Notes: generated by a model from the letters alone, not told the origin. DNA of 27,588 nt from Methanocorpusculaceae archaeon UBA456 (GCA_002496395.1 DAJQ01000009.1:74020-101607), one strand, 5' to 3'. Shown: positions 7,182 through 15,702, counted from the first letter of the stretch. Numbers and translations are program-made.

Positions 7182-7909
7182 TGGCACATATAAAGCGTAT
7201 AGTTGCTCCAGGCTCCTGGAGTATCGAAAGAAAGGTCAGTACCTACTCCCCGGCAACATCTCCCGGACCTCATAATGCAGGTGCGCTCCCGATTGCCATC
7301 TGGATGCGGGATCACATGAGCCTTGCCAGAAACATGAAGGAGGTCAAACAGATCCTTCATGACCGCCAGGTTGTGGTGAATGGCAAAATCTGTACTGATC
7401 CGCATATCGGAATCGGGGTCTTTGATATCATCTCATTCCCTGCAATCGGGAAGCATTACATAATGCTTCTTGACAAGCGTGGGCGATTTGCAGCATCCGA
7501 GGTCAGTCCAGAGGCAGCAAAGATCCGTCTCTCAAAGATCAGAAACAAGACCACTCTTCCAGAAGGAAAAGTTCAGTTAAACCTCCTCTTCGGAGCAAAT
7601 CTTATCGCCGATAACTCATATCGGCCAAAGGACTCGGTTATTCTGAAACTCGGCGTCGATGGAGACTCCCGCTTTGAGATCACCGATCACTTCCCGTATG
7701 CAGTCGGAAACATTGCAATGGTCGTTGGTGGCCAGCACTCCGGCAGGGTAGCCCGGATCCGTGAAGTGATCCCGGTGCAGGGAAGTGTCCCAAACCGTGT
7801 CAGCCTTGAGGAACTCTCAACAGGAGAAGTATTCGAGACGATCGAGCCGTACATCTTTATGGTTGGACGGGAAGAGCCGGCGCTTGGAATATGGGGGATT
7901 ACCGTATGA
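7181..7909 (+). CDS. rps4e: 30S ribosomal protein eS4
   Basis: 242 residues. The N-terminus MAHIKRIVAPGSWSIERKVS is followed by an S4-type RNA-binding domain (RNMKEVKQILHDRQVVVNGK), a central eS4 domain with YIMLLDKRGRF, and a C-terminal KOW-like segment (VVGGQHSGRVARIREVIPVQ). eS4 is found only in archaea and eukaryotes, which supports an archaeal host. The start overlaps rpl24 by one base and the stop overlaps rpl5. Confidence 0.96.
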   Translation: MAHIKRIVAPGSWSIERKVSTYSPATSPGPHNAGALPIAIWMRDHMSLARNMKEVKQILHDRQVVVNGKICTDPHIGIGVFDIISFPAIGKHYIMLLDKRGRFAASEVSPEAAKIRLSKIRNKTTLPEGKVQLNLLFGANLIADNSYRPKDSVILKLGVDGDSRFEITDHFPYAVGNIAMVVGGQHSGRVARIREVIPVQGSVPNRVSLEELSTGEVFETIEPYIFMVGREEPALGIWGITV

Positions 7910-8418
7910 CCGGGATGCAGGAGCTCTATGTCGATAAGATCGTTGTTCATATGAGTGTCGGCGAAGGCGGAGACAAGCTGATGAAGGCAGAGGCCCTGAT
8001 AAAAGAGATCTGTGGCGGAGCAACATCTGTCCGGACCATCGCCAAGAGGACGGTTCCTGCCTTTGGCCTTCGAAAAGGCCAGTCGATGGGGTGCAAACTT
8101 ACCCTGAGAGGAGATAAAGCCGAAGAGTTCCTCCGGACATCTCTGAACATTCTTGAGAATAAGATTGATGCAAGCCGGTTCGATTCAAGCGGGAACTTCA
8201 CCCTTGGGATTGAAGAACATACGGATTACCCTGGGCAGTCCTATGATCCGCAGATCGGTATCTATGGTATGGACATCAATGTCGTCATCGAAAAGAAGGG
8301 TGTACGGATCGCGCGGCGGTCTGCACAGAAGAAGAAACTCCCCTCTAAACAGCATGTGAGGATAGATGAATCCATGTCGTTTATGAAGGAGCGTTTCAAT
8401 GTCGAGGTGGTTGAGTAA
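7906..8418 (+). CDS. rpl5: 50S ribosomal protein uL5
   Basis: 170 residues from the ATG at 7906, which overlaps the eS4 stop (ATGA). The sequence MQELYVDKIVVHMSVGEGGD is the archaeal uL5 start, and AKRTVPAFGLRKGQSMGCKL and GIYGMDINVVIEKKGVRIAR are family hallmarks. uL5 binds 5S rRNA with uL18, encoded later in this operon. An ATG at 7915 is also possible, while an upstream in-frame start at 7891 would lie inside rps4e and is not supported. Confidence 0.96.
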   Translation: MTGMQELYVDKIVVHMSVGEGGDKLMKAEALIKEICGGATSVRTIAKRTVPAFGLRKGQSMGCKLTLRGDKAEEFLRTSLNILENKIDASRFDSSGNFTLGIEEHTDYPGQSYDPQIGIYGMDINVVIEKKGVRIARRSAQKKKLPSKQHVRIDESMSFMKERFNVEVVE

Positions 8419-8582
8419 TGGCGGAGAAGACAAAGGCTCCTCAGAAGAAAGTCAGCTATGGGAGCAACACCTGCCAGATGTGTGGTCGTAAGCAGGGTCT
8501 TGTGCGGAGATACAATATCATGTTCTGCCGCCAGTGCTTCCGCGAGTGGGCTCCGACGATGGGCTTTAAGAAGATGAACTAG
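8418..8582 (+). CDS. rps14: 30S ribosomal protein uS14, zinc-binding type
   Basis: A short gene of 54 residues. It has the four zinc-ligand cysteines at positions 19, 22, 37 and 40 (CQMC and CRQC), followed by FREWAPTMGFKKMN, the conserved tail of C+ type archaeal S14. It acts in the small-subunit head. The ATG shares one base with the rpl5 stop (TAATG). The stop TAG is 11 bp before the rps8 start. Size and position are exactly as expected between rpl5 and rps8. Confidence 0.96.
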   Translation: MAEKTKAPQKKVSYGSNTCQMCGRKQGLVRRYNIMFCRQCFREWAPTMGFKKMN

Positions 8583-8593
8583 GTGGCCGGAGA

Positions 8594-8986
8594 ATGACAC
8601 AACAGAATATTATTGCCGATGCGATGAGCGCCATCAAGAATGCAGGCGATGCAGGCAGGCTTGAAGTAACGGTTGAACCGGCCTCCAGGCTCTTTGGTGC
8701 GATGCTCGGTATCATGCAGGAGAACGGATATATCGCCGGCTTTGAATACATTGATGATGGCCGGGGAGGCCGTTTCTCAATCCAGCTGACAGGCAGGATC
8801 AATAAGTGTGGTGCAATCTCGCCCCGCTTTGCAGTAGCGACGGAAGATATGGAATCGTGGGAGACACGGTACCTGCCTGCCAAAGGTTTTGGCCTCCTGA
8901 TACTGACAACCTCACAGGGTGTTATGTCTCATGAAAGTGCCAGAAAAGCCGGAATTGGCGGCCAGCTGATCGGGTATGTCTACTGA
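8594..8986 (+). CDS. rps8: 30S ribosomal protein uS8
   Basis: 130 residues, archaeal size. It begins with IIADAMSAIKNAGDAGRLEV and ends with YLPAKGFGLLILTTSQGVMS then HESARKAGIGGQLIGYVY, the conserved 16S rRNA-binding C-terminal domain. uS8 binds helix 21 of 16S rRNA and in bacteria also represses the spc operon; whether that occurs here cannot be told from sequence. It is preceded by a GGTGGCCGGAG ribosome binding region overlapping the rps14 stop. Confidence 0.97.
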   Translation: MTQQNIIADAMSAIKNAGDAGRLEVTVEPASRLFGAMLGIMQENGYIAGFEYIDDGRGGRFSIQLTGRINKCGAISPRFAVATEDMESWETRYLPAKGFGLLILTTSQGVMSHESARKAGIGGQLIGYVY

Positions 8987-8997
8987 GGTGCACTGAG

Positions 8998-9522
8998 ATG
9001 GTACATACAGAGAATATTGTGATCCCAGACTCGGTTCAGGTCTCAATAGATGGTGATATGATCATCGTGAAAGGCCCAAAGGGTGAGCTTCAGCGTTCCC
9101 TCTACTATCCAAACATCTCCGTTTCCATTGAAGACGGAGTTGTTGCGATCAGCACACCATCCAACCGGAAGGCGGTGTATGCGATGGTCGGAACATTTGC
9201 TTCCCACATTCGCAATATGTGCACCGGGGTAACCGAGGGATATGAACTCTCAATGAAGGTTGTCTACGCTCACTTCCCGATCCAGCTGAAGCTTCACCCC
9301 GGTCTCCTTGAGATCGGAAATTTCCTTGGTGAGAAAATGGCACGGAACGCAAAGATTCCAGAAGGCGTCACCGTAAAGCTGGGTTCAGATGAAGTCTTCG
9401 TGACAGGCATTGACAAGGAGAAGGTGGGTAACACCGCAGCCAACATCGAGAAGGCTACAAGGATCCGAAAACGTGATCCGCGTGTCTTCCAGGATGGCAT
9501 ATACAGAGTGGAGATGGCGTGA
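8998..9522 (+). CDS. rpl6: 50S ribosomal protein uL6
   Basis: 174 residues. It contains two L6 repeats: the N-terminal one with DMIIVKGPKGELQRSLYYPN and the second with FLGEKMARNAKIPEGVTVKL, followed by DKEKVGNTAANIEKATRIRK. uL6 lies near the GTPase-associated centre. The ribosome binding site GAGGTGCAC overlaps the region just after the rps8 stop. Confidence 0.97.
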   Translation: MVHTENIVIPDSVQVSIDGDMIIVKGPKGELQRSLYYPNISVSIEDGVVAISTPSNRKAVYAMVGTFASHIRNMCTGVTEGYELSMKVVYAHFPIQLKLHPGLLEIGNFLGEKMARNAKIPEGVTVKLGSDEVFVTGIDKEKVGNTAANIEKATRIRKRDPRVFQDGIYRVEMA

Positions 9523-9527
9523 TCCAG

Positions 9528-9977
9528 ATGGTTGCTATAAAGAGGCTGATTCGTGATCGCCATGCAAAACGTGGAAGTTTCCAGCGTCAGTGCCTGCACG
9601 CAAAATCCAAACTTGAGGATGTCTGGCGCAGGCCACGTGGTGGTCAGAGCAAACAGCGAAAACAGAAGAAAGCAAAGGGCAAAATCCCGTCACCGGGATT
9701 TGCAGGTCCGGTTGCTGTCCGTGGCTTCCACCCATGTGGTATGAAGGAAGCACTTGTGATGACAGTTGCAACACTTGAGTCCCTTGATGCGGAGACCACT
9801 GCAATCCGTATTGGCGGAACAGTCGGGATGAAGAAGCGGATGGAGATTCAGGAGAAGGCACTTGCTGGCGGGTTCAAAGTCCTAAATCCGAAAGTTATTG
9901 CCGCAGAGGAGCCTGAGGTTGACGAGGATCTCGAGGACGAACAGGTCTCTGATGAAGAGGTGAAGGACGATGAGTGA
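9528..9977 (+). CDS. rpl32e: 50S ribosomal protein eL32
   Basis: 149 residues from the ATG at 9528. An in-frame GTG at 9519 overlapping the rpl6 stop was rejected because the family begins near KRLIRDR. The core has SKLEDVWRRPRGGQSKQRKQ and RGFHPCGMKEALVMTVATLE. The last 23 residues form a highly acidic tail (EEPEVDEDLEDEQVSDEEV plus four more), unusual for an rRNA-binding protein but seen in some archaeal eL32. Archaea/eukaryote-specific protein. Confidence 0.95.
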   Translation: MVAIKRLIRDRHAKRGSFQRQCLHAKSKLEDVWRRPRGGQSKQRKQKKAKGKIPSPGFAGPVAVRGFHPCGMKEALVMTVATLESLDAETTAIRIGGTVGMKKRMEIQEKALAGGFKVLNPKVIAAEEPEVDEDLEDEQVSDEEVKDDE

Positions 9978-10422
9978 TCTCGCATCACAGAGGCGGATCG
10001 CAGCCGTGATTCTCAAATGTGGAGAGAACCGGGTATGGTTCAATCCCGATCAGATTGATGAGATTACCAATGCGGTCTCGCGTGAAGATATCAGGAATCT
10101 CATCGGTGACGGTGCAATCACAGCCCACCAGAAGAAGGGTGTCAGCCGTGGACGTGCACGTCTCCGGATAGCCAAGCGCGCCTATGGCCACTGCAAAGGG
10201 CATGGCCGCAGGAGAGGTGCACAGGGAGCCCGAACACCATCAAAGAGGGTCTGGATTCAGAAGATCCGTGCTCAGCGCACGACGCTCCGCGAGATGCGTG
10301 ACAACGGCACAATTGACCGCTCGGTATACCGAAAATTCTACAGGCGTGCAGCAGGTGGACAATTCAGGAATGTATCACACCTGAAACAGAACATTGAGCT
10401 GTACAAAGAGAGGGTGAACTGA
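9970..10422 (+). CDS. rpl19e: 50S ribosomal protein eL19
   Basis: 150 residues, normal for archaeal eL19. The N-terminus LASQRRIAAVILKCGENRVW and the basic middle region (KKGVSRGRARLRIAKRAYGH, then CKGHGRRRGAQGARTPSK) are diagnostic, followed by the long C-terminal helix with RKFYRRAAGGQFRNVSHLK. The protein is specific to archaea and eukaryotes and forms an inter-subunit bridge. Its start lies inside the last codons of rpl32e (8-bp overlap). Confidence 0.96.
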   Translation: MSDLASQRRIAAVILKCGENRVWFNPDQIDEITNAVSREDIRNLIGDGAITAHQKKGVSRGRARLRIAKRAYGHCKGHGRRRGAQGARTPSKRVWIQKIRAQRTTLREMRDNGTIDRSVYRKFYRRAAGGQFRNVSHLKQNIELYKERVN

Positions 10423-10423
10423 T

Positions 10424-10951
10424 ATGGCGACAAGTGCGCGATATTTCGTCCCGTTCAGGAGACGGAAGGAAGGAAGAACCGATTACTACCAGCGGATGCG
10501 CCTTATCATATCAAGAAGGCCACGGTTCGTTGTCAGAAAGACATCTCGCCAGATCATCGTTCAACTTGTTGTTGCTGAGATGACCGGAGACCGGACACTT
10601 GTATCGGCAACCAGCGGCGAACTCTCGAAGCTCGGTTATACCGGATACACCGGCAATACCCCGGCTGCGTACCTCACAGGCATGCTCTGTGCCGTACGTG
10701 CCCAGAAAGCAGGGTATGAGGGTGGTATCCTTGATATTGGTTTGAATCGTGCAGCAAAAGGTGCACGAGTCTTTGCTGCTCTGAAGGGAGCGGTTGAGAC
10801 CGGATTTGACATCCCTCACGGTGAAGAGATCCTCCCGGATGAAGACCGTGTGAAGGGTGTTACAATCGCCGGATATGCCCCTGATCGGGCAGGCAACCTT
10901 GTTGCAAATGTGGAAGAAGTGGCAGATGCCATTATGAAGGAGCTTGAGTGA
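10424..10951 (+). CDS. rpl18: 50S ribosomal protein uL18
   Basis: 175 residues, the archaeal L18/L5e type. Key segments are RYFVPFRRRKEGRTDYYQRM, RLIISRRPRFVVRKTSRQII and GGILDIGLNRAAKGARVFAA. It binds 5S rRNA. It follows rpl19e with a 1-bp gap and a GAGGGTGA ribosome binding site. The gene ends 1 bp before the rps5 ATG. Confidence 0.96.
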   Translation: MATSARYFVPFRRRKEGRTDYYQRMRLIISRRPRFVVRKTSRQIIVQLVVAEMTGDRTLVSATSGELSKLGYTGYTGNTPAAYLTGMLCAVRAQKAGYEGGILDIGLNRAAKGARVFAALKGAVETGFDIPHGEEILPDEDRVKGVTIAGYAPDRAGNLVANVEEVADAIMKELE

Positions 10952-10952
10952 C

Positions 10953-11573
10953 ATGGCATTTGAACATGAGGAATGGATTCCTGTCACCGGCCTTGGTAAA
11001 GCAGTAGCTGCGGGGGAGTTTGCATCTCTTGAAGATGTACTCAACAGCGGCCGTCCGATCAAGGAGGCAGGTATCGTGGACGCATTCATCCCTGATCTCA
11101 GTGATGAGGTGCTTTCCATCGATATGATGCAGAGGATGACTGACTCTGGCAGGCGGATTAAGTTCCGTGCAGTTGTTGTCGTCGGAAACCGTGACGGCTA
11201 TATCGGCTTTGGCCAGGGTAAGGATGTCCAGGTCGGCACCGCCATCCGTAAGGCAATTGTTTCAGCAAAACTGAACATTATCAAAGTACGGCGTGGCTGT
11301 GGCAGCTGGGAATGTGGATGCGGCAATCCGCACTCGATACCCATGCAGGTGGAAGGAAAGGCAGGGAGTGTCCGTGTCACCCTGAAGCCCGCACCCCAGG
11401 GTATCGGCCTTGTGACCGGTGAAATTGGAAAGAAGGTGCTTGATCTTGCAGGTATGAAGGATGTCTGGGTGATGACAAAAGGAAACACCAGAACGACCAT
11501 CAACTATGCAAAAGCGACCTTTGAGGCATTGAAAGAGACGAATATGGTTCGTATCGGGGGAGGTCGGCACTAA
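10953..11573 (+). CDS. rps5: 30S ribosomal protein uS5
   Basis: 206 residues from the ATG at 10953; an in-frame TTG at 10944 inside rpl18 is less likely. The double-stranded RNA-binding-like domain reads RIKFRAVVVVGNRDGYIGFG, followed by AIRKAIVSAKLNIIKVRRGC. The Cys-containing CGSWECGCGNPHSIP segment is typical of archaeal/eukaryotic S5. The C-terminal domain has GIGLVTGEIGKKVLDLAGMK. uS5 affects decoding accuracy. The stop shares one base with the rpl30 ATG (TAATG). Confidence 0.97.
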   Translation: MAFEHEEWIPVTGLGKAVAAGEFASLEDVLNSGRPIKEAGIVDAFIPDLSDEVLSIDMMQRMTDSGRRIKFRAVVVVGNRDGYIGFGQGKDVQVGTAIRKAIVSAKLNIIKVRRGCGSWECGCGNPHSIPMQVEGKAGSVRVTLKPAPQGIGLVTGEIGKKVLDLAGMKDVWVMTKGNTRTTINYAKATFEALKETNMVRIGGGRH

Positions 11574-12034
11574 TGTACGCAGTCGTGCAGGTGCGCGGCG
11601 TCGTCAATACCCGCCACGAGATCAAAGAGACGCTGAAGATGCTCCGTCTCCACCATATCAACCATTGCGTCCTCATCCCTGAGACTCCCGAATATCTCGG
11701 GATGATCCGGAAAGTGAAGGATTTTGTGGCCTATGGCGAGGTTGAAGCCGAAACACTTGAGACAATTCTCAAGACACGCGGCCGCCTCCTTGGCAACAAA
11801 CCCCTCACTGACGAGTACCTGAAGAGCGCATCAGACTATGGAAGCGTCAGTGAACTTGCAGAAGCCCTCGCCGAAGGCAAAGTGAAGCTGAAGGATATCC
11901 CCGAACTCAAACCGGTGCTGAGAATGCACCCCCCGAGAAAGGGATATAAGACCATCAAGCGGACCTTTAACCAGGGTGGAGCGCTTGGCTATTATGGCAG
12001 GGAGATTAACGCTCTCCTGTATAAGATGAGGTGA
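11573..12034 (+). CDS. rpl30: 50S ribosomal protein uL30
   Basis: 153 residues, the long archaeal/eukaryotic L7-type version of uL30 (bacterial L30 is about 60). It begins MYAVVQVRGVVNTRHEIKET and contains LRLHHINHCVLIPETPEYLG. The C-terminal extension PELKPVLRMHPPRKGYKTIK then RTFNQGGALGYYG is the archaeal domain. It starts on the last base of the rps5 stop. Confidence 0.96.
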   Translation: MYAVVQVRGVVNTRHEIKETLKMLRLHHINHCVLIPETPEYLGMIRKVKDFVAYGEVEAETLETILKTRGRLLGNKPLTDEYLKSASDYGSVSELAEALAEGKVKLKDIPELKPVLRMHPPRKGYKTIKRTFNQGGALGYYGREINALLYKMR

Positions 12035-12041
12035 ATTCGCG

Positions 12042-12464
12042 ATGCCAGTCAATAAGCGATCAAAATATCGTGGTTCGAGAACATGTGGCGGTGGAACACA
12101 TAAGAACCGCCGTGGAGCAGGAAACAGGGGTGGCCGTGGTGCAGCTGGATGGCGTGACCACAACTTCACCCGGTTCCACCTCCTTGGCAAGCGTGAAGGA
12201 AAACATGGTTTTATCTCACCAACATCAGTCGATCTGACTGTCCTTGATATCGGTGAGATCGATCAGATGATTCCCATGCTGGTTGTGCAGGGAATTGCCC
12301 GCGAGGAGGACGGATGCGTCACCCTCGATGCAGCCAATCTCGGTATTGAGAAGGTGCTTGGAGGAGGCCGTGTTCATCACAAGATGAATATTACGGCTTT
12401 GGAATTCTCTGAGCGTGCAAAGGCAAAGATCGAAGAGCTCGGCGGCCAGGCATTGGCCCTTTAA
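12042..12464 (+). CDS. rpl15: 50S ribosomal protein uL15
   Basis: 140 residues, archaeal length. The Gly/Arg-rich N-terminus (KYRGSRTCGGGTHKNRRGAG, then NRGGRGAAG) that threads through 23S rRNA is complete, and the globular end has VLGGGRVHHKMNITALEFSE. It is the last ribosomal gene in the operon. It is followed by a T7 tract and then secY. Confidence 0.96.
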   Translation: MPVNKRSKYRGSRTCGGGTHKNRRGAGNRGGRGAAGWRDHNFTRFHLLGKREGKHGFISPTSVDLTVLDIGEIDQMIPMLVVQGIAREEDGCVTLDAANLGIEKVLGGGRVHHKMNITALEFSERAKAKIEELGGQALAL

Positions 12465-12465
12465 A

Positions 12466-12472
12466 TTTTTTT
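12466..12472 (+). terminator. U-tract between rpl15 and secY
   Basis: Seven T residues start one base after the rpl15 stop and are followed at once by the secY ribosome binding site GGTGA. Archaeal RNA polymerase can terminate at U-rich tracts without a hairpin, so this could reduce readthrough from the ribosomal genes into secY. I see no hairpin, so it would be partial attenuation at most. Confidence 0.3.
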
Positions 12473-12480
12473 GGTGACCT

Positions 12481-13914
12481 ATGGGAGAACTGCTGGATCG
12501 AATGGAGCCTCTGCTGGCAAGGATGCCTGCGGTGAGAGCACCGGAAGGGCATGTCCATTTTAAAAATAAGTTAATCTGGACACTTGCTATTCTGCTTCTG
12601 TATTTTGTTCTGACAAACATTCCTGTCTTTGGACTTGCACCTGACTCTGTGGATATTTTCCAGTTCTATCGTGCACTTCTTGCAGGTGAGAGCGGATCTA
12701 TTCTTCATGTGGGTATTGGTCCGATTGTGACGGCATCCATTGTCCTTCAGCTTCTGAAAGGCGCAGATTTGATCCCCCTTGATACATCCGATGCCCGTGG
12801 GCAGGTTATGTACATGGGGCTTCAGAAGATCCTCATCCTTGTGATGATCGTCCTGCAGGCAGCACCAAACCTTGTTGGTGGTTTTCTCCAGCCGGATCCA
12901 GCCATTGCAGCAGCATTCTTTGGAGGGAGTTTATCAGCGGTTTCATTCCTGATCTTCCTTCAGATCTGCCTTGGCGGTGTTCTGATCTTCTTTATGGATG
13001 AAGTGGTGACGAAATGGGGTATCGGCTCAGGAGTTGGACTCTTCATCGTTGCAGGTGTGTCCCAGGGTATTATTAACGGGTTCTTTAACTGGACTCCGGT
13101 AACGGATCCCTACCCGGTAGGTTTCTTCCCACGTCTCTTTGCGATCATATTTGAAGGAGGAAATTTCCTTCAGTACTTTACACCTGATATCATCGCTCTG
13201 CTCACAACGGTGATCATCTTCATGGTGATCGTCTATGTTGAGTCAACCCGGATCGAGATTCCCCTTGCCCATGCAAATGTCAGGGGATCGAGAGCAAAAT
13301 TCCCGGTAAAACTCATTTATGCAAGTGTGCTCCCGATGATCCTTGTCCGTGTCCTTCAGGCGAATGTCCAGATGTTCGGTATGTTCCTCTCAAGCATGGG
13401 GATTACGATATTCGGGCGCTTTGACGGGACACAGCCAATTGATGGCATCATGTACTTCCTTGCACCCATCAACAGTCCCCAGGACTGGATGTGGTGGATG
13501 AGCGATCTCGGCCATGCTCCATGGGAAGTTCTGATCCGTCTTGGCATAGATGTGACAATCATGGTTGTCGGCGGTGCAATCTTTGCCCTCTTCTGGGTGA
13601 AGACGGCAGGGCTTGATTCAAAGCATGTCGCCCGGCAGATACAGAACAGTGGTATGCATATCCCAGGGTACCGCCGTAACCCCCAGGTGCTTGAGCGGTA
13701 CCTTGACCGGTACATTCCGCGTGTGACGGTCATCGGCGGTGTCTTTGTCGGTGTCCTCTCGGTCGCCGCAAACCTCTTCGGTGTCATCGGTGCCGTTGGG
13801 GGAACCGGTCTCCTGCTTGCGGTAAGTATCGTCTACCGTATGTATGAGCAGATCGCCAGCGAACAGATCATGGAGATGTATCCGTTCATGAGGCCGTTCT
13901 TTGGAAAGGAGTGA
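12481..13914 (+). CDS. secY: Preprotein translocase subunit SecY (Sec61 alpha homologue)
   Basis: 477 residues, typical of archaeal SecY with about ten membrane segments. The N-terminus has the cytoplasmic lead LLDRMEPLLARMPAVRAPEG and then the first membrane helix. GIGPIVTASIVLQLLKGADL is the conserved region of the second helix, MDEVVTKWGIGSGVGLFIVA lies in the middle, and VYVESTRIEIPLAHANVRGS is the loop after helix 6. It forms the protein-conducting channel in the cytoplasmic membrane. The location after rpl15 matches archaea and bacteria. The stop overlaps a GTG but the next gene most likely starts at 13923. Confidence 0.97.
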   Translation: MGELLDRMEPLLARMPAVRAPEGHVHFKNKLIWTLAILLLYFVLTNIPVFGLAPDSVDIFQFYRALLAGESGSILHVGIGPIVTASIVLQLLKGADLIPLDTSDARGQVMYMGLQKILILVMIVLQAAPNLVGGFLQPDPAIAAAFFGGSLSAVSFLIFLQICLGGVLIFFMDEVVTKWGIGSGVGLFIVAGVSQGIINGFFNWTPVTDPYPVGFFPRLFAIIFEGGNFLQYFTPDIIALLTTVIIFMVIVYVESTRIEIPLAHANVRGSRAKFPVKLIYASVLPMILVRVLQANVQMFGMFLSSMGITIFGRFDGTQPIDGIMYFLAPINSPQDWMWWMSDLGHAPWEVLIRLGIDVTIMVVGGAIFALFWVKTAGLDSKHVARQIQNSGMHIPGYRRNPQVLERYLDRYIPRVTVIGGVFVGVLSVAANLFGVIGAVGGTGLLLAVSIVYRMYEQIASEQIMEMYPFMRPFFGKE

Positions 13915-13922
13915 AAAAGATC

Positions 13923-14495
13923 ATGGCAGGAAAGAAGATTATCATCACCGGGGTTCCCGGTGTCGGGAAGACAACAGTCATTAATCAGGCAATGGAGGCC
14001 CTCACAGCAGAAGGGATCTCCTACCAGAATATCAATTTTGGTTCCTTTATGTTCGAGGTCGCGCAGTCCGAGGGGCTCGCAGAAGATCGTGACCAGATGA
14101 GGAAACTCGATCGGACTGTTCAGAAACGCCTCCAGAAACTTGCAGCTGAGAAGATGGCAGCAATTGAAGGGAATGTTATCATTGATACCCATGCATCCGT
14201 GAAGACTCCGGCAGGATACCTTGCCGGTCTTCCCGAATGGGTGCTCACCGCTCTCATGCCCGACACGATCGTGCTCGTGGAGACAGATGACGATCAGATC
14301 CTCATCCGCAGGCTCTCTGATGCATCCCGTGTCCGGGATCTGGAAGGTGCCGGTTCGATCCGGGAGCACCAGCAGATGAACCGGTCATTTGCAGCAGCAT
14401 ATGCCATGCTCACCGGATGCACGGTTGCTCTTGTTACCAATGCCGATCATCTCCTTGAGCAGAGTGTCAAAGCCCTTGTTGCAGTGCTGAAATAG
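13923..14495 (+). CDS. adkA: Adenylate kinase, archaeal AdkA type
   Basis: 190 residues. The P-loop GVPGVGKTT is near residue 10, followed by YQNINFGSFMFEVAQSEG, DRDQMRKLDRTVQKRLQKLA and VIIDTHASVKTPAGYLAGLP, the archaeal-specific adenylate kinase family rather than the bacterial Adk. It converts AMP plus ATP to two ADP. The ATG at 13923 is preceded by GGAGTG with good spacing. A GTG at 13911 overlapping the secY stop would add four residues but leaves no room for the ribosome binding site. The secY-adkA order is standard in archaea. Confidence 0.94.
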   Translation: MAGKKIIITGVPGVGKTTVINQAMEALTAEGISYQNINFGSFMFEVAQSEGLAEDRDQMRKLDRTVQKRLQKLAAEKMAAIEGNVIIDTHASVKTPAGYLAGLPEWVLTALMPDTIVLVETDDDQILIRRLSDASRVRDLEGAGSIREHQQMNRSFAAAYAMLTGCTVALVTNADHLLEQSVKALVAVLK

Positions 14496-14507
14496 TGGAA
14501 GTGAACG

Positions 14508-15137
14508 ATGCTGAACCTGTTGAAGAAGTACGGAACCTATATTGCCTTCATACTGGCCTTTGGCCTGATGATGGCATATGCAGTGGAGTGGATACGGGAT
14601 GGTATAGCAGAGGTGATCGATACTGTACTTGGCCCTCTCACTGATACCTTTGGTCTACCGTTCTTTGCGATTCTCCTCTTCCTCTCCTCGGCAACCGGTC
14701 TGTACTCTTCACTGATTCAGAAGTACACCATTGACTATGAGAAGATGCAGGAAGTGCAGGCAAAGATGAAAGAGTTCCAGATGAAGTTCCGTGAAGCCCA
14801 GCTTGCAGGTGATGAGAAAGCCGTAAAGAAGCTCGAGGCAAAACGTGATGCCATGATGAAGGATCAGCTTGAGATGTCCCAGCAGCAGTTCAAGCCGATG
14901 GCATACATCATTCTCATCACGGTCCCCATCTTCTTCTGGCTCCTCTACCGGCTTCACGGGATGGATCTGAGTGCTGCACTCTCGATGGATACCGCCATCG
15001 TCTTCCCGTTCATAGGGATCACCAGCTTAAATGAGATGGCAGTCTGGATTCTTCCTGCATGGATTCTCTGGTATATGATCTGTTCGCTCACCGTCAGTCA
15101 GGTGATCAGGAAAGCCCTCAATATCGGGGGCATCTGA
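14508..15137 (+). CDS. DUF106 / EMC3-TMCO1-like membrane insertase
   Basis: 209 residues with an N-terminal membrane helix (TYIAFILAFGLMMAYAVEWI), a second around residues 48-65, a charged coiled coil (EKMQEVQAKMKEFQMKFREA, then QLAGDEKAVKKLEAKRDAMM), and two further helices (YIILITVPIFFWLLYRL; MAVWILPAWILWYMICSLT). This is the architecture of archaeal DUF106 proteins, which belong to the Oxa1/YidC/EMC3/Get1 superfamily and probably insert membrane proteins alongside SecY. Next to secY and the ribosomal genes, that role fits the context. The stop overlaps the cmk start (TGATG). Confidence 0.9.
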   Translation: MLNLLKKYGTYIAFILAFGLMMAYAVEWIRDGIAEVIDTVLGPLTDTFGLPFFAILLFLSSATGLYSSLIQKYTIDYEKMQEVQAKMKEFQMKFREAQLAGDEKAVKKLEAKRDAMMKDQLEMSQQQFKPMAYIILITVPIFFWLLYRLHGMDLSAALSMDTAIVFPFIGITSLNEMAVWILPAWILWYMICSLTVSQVIRKALNIGGI

Positions 15138-15667
15138 TGAGAATCACCATCAGCGGCCTTCCCGGCAGTGGAACAACCTCTCTTGGAAAGGCACTTGCCA
15201 GGGATCTTGGTTTCACCTTCATCTCTGCGGGCGAAGTATTTCGTGCCTGTGCAGAAGAGCGGAAGATGGATCTCGCGGCATTTGGGCGACTTGCAGAGAG
15301 TGATCCGGCAATTGACCGGCTGATTGACGAGCGGCAGAAAGAGATCGGGATGAGTTCGGACGATATCATCATTGAAGGGCGGCTTGCAGGAAGAATGGTG
15401 GAGAATGCCGATCTCAGGATCTGGCTGACAGCAAGCCCGGAATGCCGGTCAAAGAGGATCGCCGCGCGTGATATCCAGGATGGCGATACCGCAACAGCAG
15501 TAACAATCGAGCGGGAACGATCTGAAGCACAGCGGTACCGGACTTACTATGGGATCGATATCGGGGATCTCTCCTGTTATGATATCGTGCTCAGTTCAGA
15601 GCGGTTCGGGCGCGAATCTGTGGTTATTATCGTGAAGACGGCAATCAACGATCTCTTAAACCACTGA
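15137..15667 (+). CDS. cmk: Cytidylate kinase, archaeal
   Basis: 176 residues starting at the ATG that overlaps the preceding stop; in-frame starts upstream lie inside the DUF106 gene. The P-loop GLPGSGTTSLGKALA is at residue 7, then FISAGEVFRACAEERKMDLA, EGRLAGRMVENADLRIWLTA and RYRTYYGIDIGDLSCYDIVL, all matching archaeal CMP kinase, which phosphorylates CMP and dCMP. This is the usual end of the archaeal adkA-DUF106-cmk string. The rpl14e and cbf5 genes that often come next are absent; a T7 tract at 15696 follows instead. Confidence 0.93.
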   Translation: MRITISGLPGSGTTSLGKALARDLGFTFISAGEVFRACAEERKMDLAAFGRLAESDPAIDRLIDERQKEIGMSSDDIIIEGRLAGRMVENADLRIWLTASPECRSKRIAARDIQDGDTATAVTIERERSEAQRYRTYYGIDIGDLSCYDIVLSSERFGRESVVIIVKTAINDLLNH

Positions 15668-15695
15668 TCACTTTCAACCCTCATCTGACAATACC

Positions 15696-15702
15696 TTTTT
15701 TT
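15696..15702 (+). terminator. U-tract terminator of the ribosomal superoperon
   Basis: A run of seven T residues follows the cmk stop by about 29 bp in an AT-richer spacer. Archaeal transcription commonly ends at such U-runs. The next gene at 15740 has its own ribosome binding site. No stable hairpin precedes the run, as is usual in archaea. Confidence 0.45.
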
